Part shown: positions 44,587 through 56,213 of the stretch, one piece after another
Layout of the letters: the number at the start of each line of letters is the position of its first letter
Numbering within the stretch: the first letter of the stretch is position 1
Translations under genes and position numbers: made by a program
The notes under the pieces: model-generated
What the model was told of the DNA's origin: nothing
The model's input: only the letters and a program-made list of their open reading frames with translations
Database searches by the model: none
Source: Cycas panzhihuaensis
Taxonomy: Eukaryota; Cycadophyta
Reading direction: 5' to 3'
Assembly: GCA_023213395.1 (NCBI GenBank)
Contig: CM041465.1
Coordinates: forward strand, 68,207,741-68,271,740
DNA: 64,000 bases

Positions 44587-47500
44587 TTAATGTTTTATCT
44601 GTTTTAATCCTAAATGATTTCTAAAACCAACAAATTTTTCCCTGCTAAGGGGTTTGGTGAAGACATCAGCATTTTGATTTCCTGAGGTGCAATATAGGAG
44701 CTCAACTTCTTTGTTCTGTACTTTTTCCCTAATGAAATGGTGACATACTTCTATATGCTTGGTTCTTGCATTAAGCACTGGATTCTTGGTCATTTTGATG
44801 GTATTTTGATTATCACAGAATAACTGAGTGGGTACTGTTTGTTCTTGTCCAAGGTCCTTAAGAAGTTGTCTGATCCAAATTCGTTCACATGTTGCATTGA
44901 CTGCTGACTTATACTCAGCCTCTGTTGAAGACAAAGCAATTGTGTGTTGCTTTTTGCTACTCCAGAAAATTAAGGACATTCCTAAAAAGAAGCAATATCC
45001 TGATGTTGATTTTCTGTCTGTTCTATCTCCAGCCTAGTGAGAGTCACAAAAACCTATTAGCTGCATATTGTTATCTTTTCCGTATTCTAATCCAAGATTT
45101 ATGGTTCCTTGTAGATACCACAAGATTCTTTTTGTAGCATTCTAGTGAGGTATTTTGGGATTGTTCATAAATCTGGAAACTACACCGATTGCATAGGAAA
45201 TGTCTGGTCGTGTAGTTGTAAGATAAATTAGACTTCCAATCAGTTGTTTGTACAGTGTTGCATCAACTGATTGTACCTCTTGTTCAGTGTTTAATACACA
45301 TCCAATTTCCATTGGAGTGGTGACACTATTGCAACTTTCCACACTAAACTTGTTCAACAAGTTTTTAACATATTTTGACTGAGATAAAACAACAGAATCA
45401 TTGTTTTGTTTAATTTCAATTCTGAGATAATAGTGCAGCATTCCAAAATCTATCATTTCAAATACTTTTTTAAATCTCTTCTTGATGAATGCGATCGAGT
45501 CTTCGTCATCCCCTGCGATTAGCATGTCGTCCACATATACTACTATGATGGATGTTAATCCTTGATTAAATTTCACATACAAGCTATGATCTGGCTCACA
45601 CTTGTGGAAGCTATTTTGAGTTAGATATGCATCTAGCTTGGCATACCAGGCTCTTGGTGTTTGTTTGAGCCCATATAAAGCCTTTTTTAGTTTCTTGTCC
45701 TGGCTTTATGTATCCTTCAGGCTGATACATATACACTTCTTCTTGTAGATCTCCATTTAGGAAGGCACTCTTAACATCCATCTGGTAAATCTTCCATCCT
45801 TTTTGAGTTGCAATTGTAATTACCATTCTCACAGTATTCAACTTGGCTACCGGTGAGAACGTTTCTTCATAATCAACTCCAACTATTTGTGTGTAGCCTT
45901 TTGCTACCAGTCTTGCCTTGTATTTCTTAATTTTGCCATTTGTTTTTTTTTTCACTTTATATACCCATTTGCAGTTTACAATGGGTTTATCCTTAGGCGG
46001 TGTTACCAGATCCCATGTTTCGTTTTTATAAATTGCCTTCATCTCTGCATCCATTGCTACTCTCCACGCTGGAAAGTTGCTTGCCTCTCTATAAGTATTT
46101 GGTTCAATAGCGCAGATTAGAGCTTGCAGTTTTTGAGACCTTGTTCGATGCTTAAATACTTCCCCCCTTGTTTCTTCAAGGGTTTTGAGATACCACTTTG
46201 GTAATTTTTTAGAGATTTGTTCATGTGATTGTCTTGTTTCTTCACCTTCTGAATGTAAGTCTGAACCACTGGTTTGTTGAGTATCAGATGGATGAGCACT
46301 GGAGTCACTTGTTTGTTGTGTATCAGCTGATTCCTCATCCGAATTATCACTTTATGTTATAACACTATCGGATGTGATGTTTGATTTATCTTCTGGCTGA
46401 CTTCTCTCTGGGCTTTGATCACCAACGTTTATTTCTTGATGATTGACTTCTGTGAGTCTTTTCGTTGATGATTGACTTCTGGGAGTCTTTTCCTTTCATC
46501 AAATATCACATCTCTACTTACATAAAGTTTATTTGTCTTCGGATCAAGACAACGATATGCCTTTGAACGACTACTATACCCAACCGTTATACATTCTATG
46601 CTTTTGTTATCTAACTTGGTTCTTTTCTTGTCGGGAATGTGTACATATGCTTTGCAACCAAAAATCTTAAGATGACCTATATTCGGTTTGTGACCTGTCC
46701 ATGCCTCTTCTGGTGTTACCTCCTCCAGTGATTGAGTTGGACTCTTGTTGATCAGGTATACAACTGTGTTTACAGCCTCTGCCCAATATTTCTTTGTGAC
46801 TTCACTATCATTTAACATACATCGAGCCATTTCTACAACTGTTCTATTCATTCTTTCTGATATCCCGTTTGATTGAGGTGTATACGGAGTTGTGACTTGT
46901 TTGCGGATTTCATGTATTTTGCAGAAATGAGTAAATTCATTGGATACGAATTCACCTCCTCCATCTGAGCGAATACATTTTATCTTCTTATTGCTTTCCA
47001 GTTTGGCTTCAGCTTTAAATTCTTTAAAATAATTGAAGGTCTCAAATTTGCTGGACAAAAAATACACCCATGTTCTTCTGGAGAAGTCATCAATGAAAGT
47101 TAAAAAATACCTTGCTCCATTTGTTGAAACTGGTGTGAACGGACCACATAGATCAGTATGAATTAGATCAAACTTATCTTATGTGTGCCATGTGATTTTT
47201 GAAAATGGAATCCTGTGTTGTTTCCCCATCATACAACTTTTACATATAAATGAGTTAAATGAAATATCAGGCAATCTATTCACCATCTTTGTTCTTTTTA
47301 GTTTTCCTAATCTATCATGTGAAATATGACCATACTTCAAATACCACATTTCATTAGTATCATTGCTGATCACAGTAAGTAAATTTACATCATAAGGGGA
47401 TTTTTTGGGTCCTTTATCAGGCAATACAGGAGTAGAGAGAAGCTTATAAAGCCTATTACATTTTTCTTCCTTTGCTATTACAACACCATTCATTTTCATG

Positions 47501-48786
47501 TCTAGAATGTAACAAAGGCTGTTCTCATCAAATACTGTCCTCAATTTCTTATCACTTAACTGAGATACTGACAAAAGATTTTTTTTCAATCCTGGTACAA
47601 AGAATACATTGTCTATTCGTTGAATATTTCTATCAATTTCTATGGTAATTTGGCCTATTCCCTTTATATGCAAAGGTAAATTGTCCCCTAATTCCACAGA
47701 TTTGTCAAGATCATATGGTTTGATGATTTTAAACCATTCTTTAATTCCTTTCATGTGATGTGAGGCTCCTGAATCAACATACCGCTCAAACGTTGATGCT
47801 CAAGCACGTCGCTATGAATGTTGTTTCAACTTCTTCTTCTGTAGTGTCTCGCTCTCTGCTGTAGTTTCCGGTCACTTGCTTCCCTTTTTGAATTTCGGCC
47901 CTTCTCTGGTGACATTGGTACGGAAAGTGACATGTTTGTCCGCAATGGTAGCAAACGTCGAAGGCTCTGCAACTGCTCGAAAAATGGCCAGGTTTACCAC
48001 AATTGAAGCTGACTCTTGCATCATGTGGTGGATTAAGGATCGTTCTTCCTTGTCCCCTTCCTTCATTCCAACGACCTCTATAGCTAGTTGTTGTTCTTCC
48101 TCATGTCTTAGGATTATATTGTCCTCTTCCTCGACCTCCCAAGTGAAGTTTAGTCACAAGTACTTCTTCAACCTCTGAGTCTTCTTCATATCTCTGATTC
48201 CTTTGCTCCTGACTGAGCTGCTCCTGACTGAGCATATGACCTGTAAGAACATCAAAGGTCCTAGTAGCAGTTTGCCCTCCTCTAGTTAGCATGTTTACCA
48301 TGTTATCAAACGACTTTGGTAATTTGTTGAGTACAAGATGTATTAGTTCAATGTCGGTTATTTTGTCTCCAGCTATGAGAAGAGCAGTTTGAATGTTGGT
48401 CAATTTGGCTATGAAGTCTGATACAGTTTGACCTTCTTTCGTCTTGAACTTATAAAGTTTTTTTCTCTTAGGGCAACAACCCTGGTTTCATTTTTCTAAC
48501 TAAACATAGAAGCCATAGTTTTCCATATCTCATGAGCGCTTTCAACACCATCCACATAGACTAGCAAAGAATCGAAGATTGAAAGTTTAAGCACAAAAAG
48601 AGCAATGTTGTTTCTTTCCTCCCAATTTAGCAAATCGGCTATGTCAGAGGGTTGTTTTTTATCACTAGTGATGATTTTCCAGGCATGCTTGGCTCTTAAG
48701 AGACCTTCTATCTTGATTTTCTAAATACTAAAATTTATTTCAATTAATTTATCATTCTCAGGCAAGGATCCAGCACAGGAGGCCAT
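44587..48786 (-). pseudogene. Copia K gag-pol polyprotein (degenerate)
   Basis: ATG at 48786 (MASCAGSLPENDKL). Trp of the gag FSIWKIKIE motif is replaced by TAG (about 48722). Gag continues to 48101 with a small duplication LSQEQLSQEQ (about 48210-48239). Knuckles follow at about 48000-47900, GAG-pre-integrase at 47754-47179 (VFFVPGLKKNLLSVSQL) and integrase at 47160-46700 (HTDLCGP, RSDGGGEFVS). Then a linker to 46117, reverse transcriptase with YVDDMLIAGDD (about 45525) and RNase H with LSSTEAEYKSAVNATCE (to 44587). The protease region (about 47800-47760) is scrambled by stops and frameshift. Confidence 0.9.
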
Positions 48787-49456
48787 GATTAATCACAGAA
48801 TTTGATTTTTGACAGGATTGTACGGCTGTACGGATTTCTGTGCGGAACTCAAAGTGTACAGATGGGAAAAAATAACATGCCAATTGATAGATCTCGAAAA
48901 TATGTGTCCGGATTTGAAGTTATTTCTCCAAAACTCTCTCAGGTCTGAGAGAAACGACACTGTCAATGTGCAAACCCGCGCCCCTAGGATTTTTAGGAAA
49001 ATGATGAAAAACCCTCAAAACTGAGAAAAAACTCAACAAAATATGATCCAATCTCTTCGATTTACAGTGAGAGAGAGTTTAGGTACTGAATACCCGAGAT
49101 TCAAGCTGGATTTTTGAGAAAATTTGAAGTGGAAGGCCTCCAAACCCGCGCACCTATAGAACTGGCCAAACGTCCCTTGAAACGGCCTCAAATGATGTCA
49201 GTCCTAAAGAGAAAAATGTCGAGGGGACTCTTATCTATAATTTGGGTAAGTTTCGTGAGATTCTGACAACTTTGATTTTTTGACGTCCGTACAATTTTGT
49301 ACTCTGTTCGTACTCGGCTCTGTACATAGATCACGAATCTTTGTCTGAGACTTGGCTTGATAAATATCTCAGTTCTTCTTTGACTTGCTTGACCTAATGC
49401 TCCTTTTGGCTATCAAAGACCTAATTCTCTCATAGGCAGGGGAACTTCAATAACCT
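48787..49456 (-). other. 5' leader of Copia K
   Basis: About 670 bp, non-coding. TTGTACGGCTGTACGG at about 48817-48832 and TCCGTACAATT at about 49286 are GTAC-core words matching those in the A, B and Z leaders. Confidence 0.7.
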
Positions 49457-49468
49457 GCTCTGATACCA
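49457..49468 (-). other. Primer-binding site of Copia K
   Basis: Minus-strand TGGTATCAGAGC directly adjoining the 5' LTR. Confidence 0.92.
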
Positions 49469-49676
49469 TGTAGAAAGGATTCTCTCATGTGTCTTTATTG
49501 ATCATTTGCAAATGTATAAATACAATTCAATGCGTACGGGACAAATGGCAACCACTTAATGAGATTGTGCCGCTTGTCATTCTGGAATAGAAAGGGGGCA
49601 ATGATACATGACACTTACAAGAAACTTTAGACAACCTAGATAAAACATTACTCTAGACAAAACATTACCTTTTACA
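49469..49676 (-). repeat. 5' LTR of Copia K
   Basis: 208-bp direct repeat of 44374-44579, followed by AGATC (49677-49681). Confidence 0.93.
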
Positions 49677-49681
49677 AGATC

Positions 49682-51567
49682 TTGTCTTCTGTTCAAAAGC
49701 TTCCCTACTTGACTCTTCCAAGGTTTGTAGGTACCATTTTGGAAGTTTCTTTGTTTGTTGTTTCCTTGGAGTGCTTTGATTACTACCTTCATGAGAGGTA
49801 GATCCTCTTGGAGTGTTTTGTTCACTTTCTTCATGAGAGCTAGATCTTCTTGTGATGCTTCCTTCTTGTTTGCTATCAAATGTGATATTCTCTCCTTGTT
49901 CCCTACTTCCTTGAGTACCATCAGTGGTAGACTTTTCTAAAGTATCTTCTCCTTGATTCTCATTTTGAGATACTCCTTCATGAATTATTAACTCTTGGGA
50001 AGTCTTAGTCAGATGAACTTCTTTGGGAGAGATTTACTCAAAGGTTACATCTCTGTTGATGTAAATTCTATTATTTTTTAAGTCTATGCATCTGTACGCC
50101 TTGGATTTGCTATTGTACCCTACAAAGATGCATTTAATGCTTTTGGCATCTAATTTAGTTCTCTTTTGAGTGGGAACATGTGCATAAGTTGTACTCCCAA
50201 AAACCCTAAGATGACTTATATCAGGTTTTCTATTTGTCCGTTTTTCTTCTAGAGTGATATTTTTTAGAACCTGAGTAGGACTTCTATTTATGATATAAAT
50301 TGTTATATTCACTGCGTCAGTCCAATATGTATTAGGTACATTTTCCCTTTCATCATACACCTGGCCATTTGGATTATGGTTATGTTCATTCTTTCTGTTA
50401 CCCCATTTGATTATGGGATGTGAGGAGTAGTAAGTTGTATATGGATACCATGCAATTTGTAGAAGCGAAAGAATTCATTCAAACCATGCCCCCCTCCACC
50501 ATCTGTTCTAAGGGTTTTGATCTTATAACTGCTTTCTAACTCAACTTGAGCTTTGAATTTTTTAAAAACATCTAATGCTTTTGACTTGTTAAAAATGAAA
50601 TAAACCCACGCTTTCTTTGTATAATCATCAACACAAATGAGAAAGTACTTGCTTCCATTGATAGAATTTGGAGTAATTGGTCCACAAATATTCTTGTGGA
50701 TTAGCTCTAATTTTTCTTGTGACCTCCATGCGCTTTTTTGAAATTGTGATCTGTGGTGTTTTCCCAATATGGAACTCTCACAAATAGATGACCTTTCACC
50801 ATATTCATACTCAGGTAGACCTTTCACCATATTCATCTTTTTTAACATTTCCAATCTATCACTTGTAATATGACCATACCTTAAATGCCATATTTCATTA
50901 TTTATGTTTTGAACAGGCAAAAATTTTAGAGGAGGAGGTTGAATAGGAGTAGAGACTAATTTATAAAGATTATCAATCTCTATTCCTTCAACAATTATAA
51001 TTTCATTTTGTTTCATATTCCAAATGGAGCATATCCCATTCATATCAAAGATAACACAAAGTTTTTTTTTTCTCAATTGATACATAGAAAGGTTTATTTT
51101 TAGACCAGATAGTTCCCTTTTGTTTGATACACAGAGGGAAACTATCACTGAGTTCTATTGATTTGCTGAGGTAATACAGATGCGGATCTTCAAACTATTC
51201 TTTCCTCCTTGTCATGTGGTTTGATGCATTGGAGTCTATGAACCAATATTCATCTCCTTGAACATGAGATGCCGGGGCAACAATGAATGTTGTTTCTTCA
51301 TCATCTTCATCTTTTGTGTTGCTATAATTACCTTCAACTCGTTTGCCTTTGTAAATATCTTATCTTCTTTGAGGACAGTTATTCACATAATGTCTGGTCC
51401 TCCCGCAATAATAACAGGTTCATGAATTTGTCGATCTACAATTGCTTGCCAGATGCCCATATCTTCCGCACTAATAGCAAATATGTGTATTTGGTGATCG
51501 TCCTCTTGAAAATTTGCCTCTGCTTTTCGACCTGCCTCTAGAATTTGTTCAGCCTCTAAAAATGCTT
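49682..51567 (-). pseudogene. Copia J gag end, protease and integrase (5' half)
   Basis: Continuation of J beyond K. Reading down from 51567: zinc knuckles CGRYGHLASNC and CYYCGRTRHYVNNC (about 51480-51375), then protease with DSNAS instead of DSGAS (about 51235). GAG-pre-integrase and integrase follow (51148-50411: MWHLRYGH-type IWHLRYGH, HKNICGP instead of HTDICGP, RTDGGGG). The integrase C-terminus is at 50360-50034 (AYRCIDLKNNRIYINRDVTF) and an acidic linker at 49921-49682. Gag upstream is removed by the insertion of L at 51568. Protease and integrase both lack catalytic residues. Confidence 0.84.
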
Positions 51568-51776
51568 TGTTAGAGTATAATGTTTTATCTTAGGATTATT
51601 AAAGAGGCGGGGTAATGTAATTAAACCCCCATTGTACTTAATGTAAATATAATACTCATGATTGGTCATAATATACCATGTAATGATTACAAAGTCTAAT
51701 GTATAAAGAGAGGAATTCCTTACATAATAGATCATTTATTTTTCCCTCCATTAATTGGAGAAGTCATATTTTAACA
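51568..51776 (+). repeat. 5' LTR of Copia L
   Basis: 209 bp, TGTTAGAGTATAATG...CATATTTTAACA, immediately followed by the PBS. Confidence 0.88.
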
Positions 51777-51788
51777 TGGTATCAGAGC
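51777..51788 (+). other. Primer-binding site of Copia L
   Basis: TGGTATCAGAGC directly after the LTR, a perfect initiator tRNA-Met type site. Confidence 0.92.
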
Positions 51789-52810
51789 AGGTCAATCAGA
51801 GAAAGTCTCGACTGTAAGAAATCAAGTGAAGACATTTGCTCAAATAAAACCAACAAGGGCGTGCATTAATCAAAGAAAGCCAGAGGAGATTAAATTGCTC
51901 TAAGGAAGCGTACAGAACAGGCGTATGGAACCATACAATTGTATGAACGTAAAAAACTCAAAGTACTTAGAATCGCACCTAACTTACCCAGATTGTAGAT
52001 CTTGATCTCCACGTCATTTCGGTTGGAGCGCGTGACGCTAACTATTATGAGGAAGTCCTCTTCCCAAATCATTCCGGGGCTTTTGGTGTAATGACGGCCC
52101 ATGACAAGTGGTATCAGAGCGACTAGGGTTCAAAACCGGTCCTATGTACCGTGGCAGCGCACTCGGAGATACATGAAGGTGTTGGGGGTGGCGCCGAGGA
52201 ACGCTGTGGTGGACATGCATGTCGTGTAGGTACAGTCGACTCCTCGTGATGGGGGAGTGTTGGAGCGCGTGACGCTAATTATCACGAGGAAGTCCTCTTC
52301 CCAAATCACCCCGGGGCTTTTGGTGTAACGGCGGCCCATGACAATTTCTTCCTTCTGCATCGAGTCTATCTGAGTCCATTTCGAAGGGGTTTCAACCATT
52401 TTTTTAGGTGCACGATTTTGGAGACAAGATCTTCATTTTTTTGGAAAAATTCATTCAATTTCTGGGTAATAATTGTTGTAATCTCTCCTCTCTGTGATTA
52501 CAAAGAGATTAAGTGCTATTGTGCAGAAATTTTCTACGTTTGTTTGAAGATTTGAGCATTTTTTTAAAAATCCCTAACTACGCATTTCTGCTCTTCGAGG
52601 CCATTTTTCTCTCAGTTCAGAAGGAATATTCAAAAAATAGTTATAGATCTAAATACCCATTTGGGCGATCTACATTTTGAGATATTATTTTTTTTATTAA
52701 ATCCATACAGCTTCAATCCTGTATGGAAATCTATACATCCGTACATCCATATGGTCTTGGCTTCTTAGACTTATTCTGAAACATTGTTCATATTTTTCAT
52801 CTGTGCAACC
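51789..52810 (+). other. 5' leader of Copia L (with TRIM inserted)
   Basis: Non-coding leader of about 700 bp once the TRIM is removed. AGCGTACAGAACAGGCGTATGG (about 51906) and CCGTACATCC (about 52739) are again GTAC-core words. Confidence 0.65.
52021..52343 (+). mobile_element. TRIM (terminal-repeat retrotransposon in miniature)
   Basis: 323-bp GC-rich element with 86-bp direct terminal repeats (52021-52106 and 52258-52343; GTTGGAGCGCGTGACGC...GGCCCATGACA). PBS TGGTATCAGAGC is at 52109-52120, polypurine tract ATGGGGGAGTG ends at the second repeat, and ATTTC is a perfect target duplication (52016-52020, 52344-52348). The 137-bp interior codes for nothing. The repeats differ at eight positions by eye, seven of them transitions. 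It needs enzymes from another element. Confidence 0.95.
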
Positions 52811-55312
52811 ATGGCATCCTCTATTTTGGGCCTTAATGATGCAAATAAGCTAACCAAAAACAATTATCACATTTGGAGAATTAAAATGGAAGTCCTTTTG
52901 CATGCCAAAAATGCCTGGGAATTAACCATTGGAGAAGAAAAGATGCCTGAAACTGAAGGAGATGCCCAGAAAAACTGGAAAGAAAGAAATAATCTAGTAG
53001 TAATAACCCTGAAAATGTCAATTTTTGATCATCTTTTAATATACACTGACAAATCAAATTCCTGCTCTCAAATTTGGAAAACTCTTGAAAATCTTTATAC
53101 CCAAAAGAATAGAGCAAGGATTATAACTTTGAAAGAGGAGTTATTCAAATTATTTATGAAGGAAATAGAAACAATAGTTGACTTCATTCATAAAGTCACT
53201 ACAATTTGGAACGACATCTTAAGCACCGCAGCAACTATCTCTAAAAGGAAAGTAATGGAAATGGTAGTAGGAAAACTTCCAAAGGCATTTGATGTGACTA
53301 TCAATACAATAACCAATACTGGCTTAATTGAAGAAATGACTCTTGATGAACTGACTGGCACGTTGTTGAGACAGGAATAAAGAAACAAAAGGTTTGAAGA
53401 TATCATTGAAATGGAAGATGCCTTTGCAACAAAATTAAATAGAGGAGGCTCTAAAGGACGAGGCCGATTTGGAGGCAAAGGATGCACTCTAGAACCCAAA
53501 CTTTCATCACAAGGAAGGTGGTCAGATAGTAGGGGATACGGTTGCATGTATCCACCAAGGCATGCTCAAGTATGTTTCAATTGTGGTAAAACCAATCTCT
53601 TCTCAAGCCAATGTCGAGCATTTGACGTTTGCTGCCATTGTGGACAGCCAGGACACTACCCATACCAGTGTCCTCAGCGAAGAGCAGAGATTCATAGAGG
53701 GAAGAGACCAGCGGGAAACTACAATAAGGAGCAACCAGACGAAGAGTATGAAGAAACATCCTTTATTGTTGCTTTGTCAGTCAATCTTCAAGAGAAGGAT
53801 GTGTAGTACATTGATTCTGGAGCATCATGACACATGACAAGGAGGGAAGATTGGTTTGAATCCATCAAACCTTATTCCTCAGAGAAATCGACCAAATTGG
53901 GAGATAAGTACACCTTAAAGGAATAGGAACCATTGTTGTGAACTTACAAGGTTGTGTAAAGAAAATTGGTAATGTGATTCTTGTACCTGGGCTAAAAATG
54001 AACCTTCTTTCAGTATCACAACTAAACAACAAAGGCTTGAGAACTATATTTGACAAGAAGGGCATGTGTTATGTACTGGACATGAAAACTAACAGTCTTG
54101 TCATTGCTAAAGGGGTAAAGTACAATGATTTCTATAAATTGTTGTCCATTCTTGTTGATCCAAAAATGGATGTAAGGGCATTCTCTACTATAAATTCTAA
54201 TGATAATAATAAAGTGTGGCATTTGAAGTATGGGCATCTCCCTGTGGATAAACTGGAAATGATGATAAAAAACAATATAGTTAATGGGCTGCCTTCCATC
54301 TCGTCAGAGCATTTTGTTTGCAAAGGTTGTCAATTTGGAAAACAACATCATTTTCCCTTCAGAACCAACGAATGACGTGCTCAAGAAAAATTAGAACTAA
54401 TACATACAGATTTATGTGGTCCTCTAACACCATTATCCATAAATGGCTCTAGGTATTTTTTGACCTTCATTGATGATTCACTAGGAAGGTATGGGTATAT
54501 TTCTTTCATAATAAATCATAAGTATTTGATAAATTTAAAGAATTTAAGGCTGAGGTAGAATTAGAGTCAAGATGTAAAATTAAATGTGTCAGATATGACA
54601 ATGGGGGTGAATACATTTCGAAAGAATTTTTGGACTACCGCAAAACTAAAGGTATATGAAGGTAGTGCACAACTCCCTATACGCCTAAGTCCAACGACAT
54701 CACAGAATGAAAGAATAGGACCATTATGGAAATGATATGCAGCATGATTCATGGCAAACAAGTTTTAAAAACTTATTGGGCTGAAGCAATAATTACAACA
54801 TGCTATCTGATAAATCGGTGTCCGACCACAGCACTGTAGTGGATTACCCTTGAAGAAGGATGGATAGGAAGAAAGACTGATGTAAGTAACTTAAAAATTT
54901 TTGGTAGTCAAGCCTTGTGTTCATGTACTAGATAAAAATAGGACAAAACTCGATTCAAAATGCATAGAGTGCATTATGATTGGGTACAACAAAAACTCAA
55001 AGGGATTTAAGTGCATAGATCCCAAAACCAATAAAATCTATGCAAGTAGGGATGTAGTTTTTAATGAAAAAATCCCTACTAAGGTCAAGCCTCCAGTTCG
55101 AACAATTGAAGAAGTACCAAGAATTAAACCTAAAAAAGAACCTCTTGTTGAAGAATCTGGAGTAACTACAGAAACTAATTTGGAAGAATCAGAGTCCACT
55201 CTTCTTACAGAAGGAGAACAATCGTCAGAAGAATGAATCAAAGCACCAAAAAAGGAGAAGAAAGTGTTGACTTTTGAAGGATATCTTATTACACTTATGA
55301 GATAACCACACT
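52811..55312 (+). pseudogene. Copia L gag-pol polyprotein, N-terminal half (degenerate)
   Basis: ATG 52811 (MASSILGLNDANKLTKNNYH). The UBN2 gag is open for 190 codons (to 53380), then a stop. CCHC knuckles CFNCGKTNLFSSQC and CCHCGQPGHYPYQC lie at 53575-53672. The protease keeps DSGAS but is followed by a stop (IDSGAS*HMT, about 53812-53830). GAG-pre-integrase follows at 53938-54375 (VILVPGLKMNLLSVSQL) and an integrase core with HTDLCGPL (about 54403) and decayed later motifs. The linker (54901-55236) has CIMIGYNKNSKGFKCIDPKT. No reverse transcriptase: the element is cut at 55313. Same family as A/B/K, opposite strand. Confidence 0.9.
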
Positions 55313-56140
55313 TGTCAAGGTTACACAATGCTATAGTCTAGTCAGGATATTGTCAACATGGTTATTCACATACATTCCACAGATATTTCACAGAATTATA
55401 CCACAATGGTACACATCAACACAGAATTCAACACATACTCGGATTTCATCATCATAACACAAAGAATACACTTTCCACGTAACTCTTCCTTTTATTAAGT
55501 AATCGGTTTAATTACGAGAGGTTGGAATGCATTCTGTGCATTCCGAAGATACATTCCTTTACATTACATGCGTACCCAGATGGTACTTATCATTCAATGC
55601 TGCTCCAACTGGCTGTCATGCGTGCTGGCTTCTGCACCTTTGCGTACCTGTGATAATCGGCTCTCACCCTAACCTGATGGTTCATGCGTACCTCCTTAAG
55701 TACTGTTCTTAGTACCTTTTGGCTAAAGGGTTATGACTGCCTGTCATAATCGTACCCCTTCAGTCATATGTACCCTTTCATTAATCATTGGTTAGGCACT
55801 TTAACTAATGACTCTTTAGATCCGTACGTCCGTACGTACGTCTGGCAGCTTCACAGGCCTTCACTGGTCCCTTTTGGTCGTGCGTACCGCTTCCGTTCGG
55901 TTCCGTTCTGTCACTGGTACGTCTCTGTGGTACGTACCCGTTCTAGGTACGCACCTGTCATACGTACCCAGAATGCTGATTTCTTCACTGTTTTGCCTCG
56001 TGCATACCGTCGTACGGTCCGTACCTGCATGTCTTAGGTTACCCAAGCTACCTCTGGTCTTCCCACAGCCATAGGATCACTTTATGCCTCAACATCTATC
56101 CCGGGTCAACAGTTATGGGTTTGAGCATCCTTGCTCAACA
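55313..56140 (-). repeat. 3' LTR of Gypsy M
   Basis: 828-bp candidate LTR, with inverted ends TGTCAAGG and CCTTGCTCAACA on the plus strand. Strikingly dense in CGTAC/GTACG words (more than a dozen between 55570 and 56020). A purine tract (GCGGGGGAGGAA on the minus strand, 56171-56182) lies about 30 bp inside. The boundary is supported by the abrupt end of L coding sequence but not by a partner LTR. Confidence 0.68.
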
Positions 56141-56213
56141 AAACTCCAAAAAAATTTTCAAAATTTGGGGTGTATTCCTCCCCCGCTCTGTCTCAAGGCG
56201 GCTCCTGCTGCCT

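Larger units (their letters stand above)
44374..49676 (-). mobile_element. Copia retrotransposon K (complete, degenerate)
   Basis: 5.3-kb minus-strand Copia with LTRs of 206 and 208 bp (44374-44579, 49469-49676) differing at about 6% by eye. The target duplication AGATC is perfect at 44369-44373 and 49677-49681. It is inserted in the linker between integrase and reverse transcriptase of element J. Same family as A and B. Confidence 0.94.
51568..55312 (+). mobile_element. Copia retrotransposon L, 5' half (cut by M)
   Basis: Plus-strand Copia inserted in J's gag. 5' LTR 51568-51776, PBS 51777-51788, leader with a TRIM inside, gag-pol to the middle of the integrase/reverse-transcriptase linker. 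It ends at 55312 where the M LTR begins. The right half and 3' LTR should lie beyond M, outside the window. L's own target duplication should be TGCTT (51563-51567). Confidence 0.88.

Noticed and set aside
55313-56140. M LTR GTAC clusters read as a CRISPR-like or satellite array
   Set aside because: Word spacing is irregular, there are no constant repeats with unique spacers, and the genome is eukaryotic.
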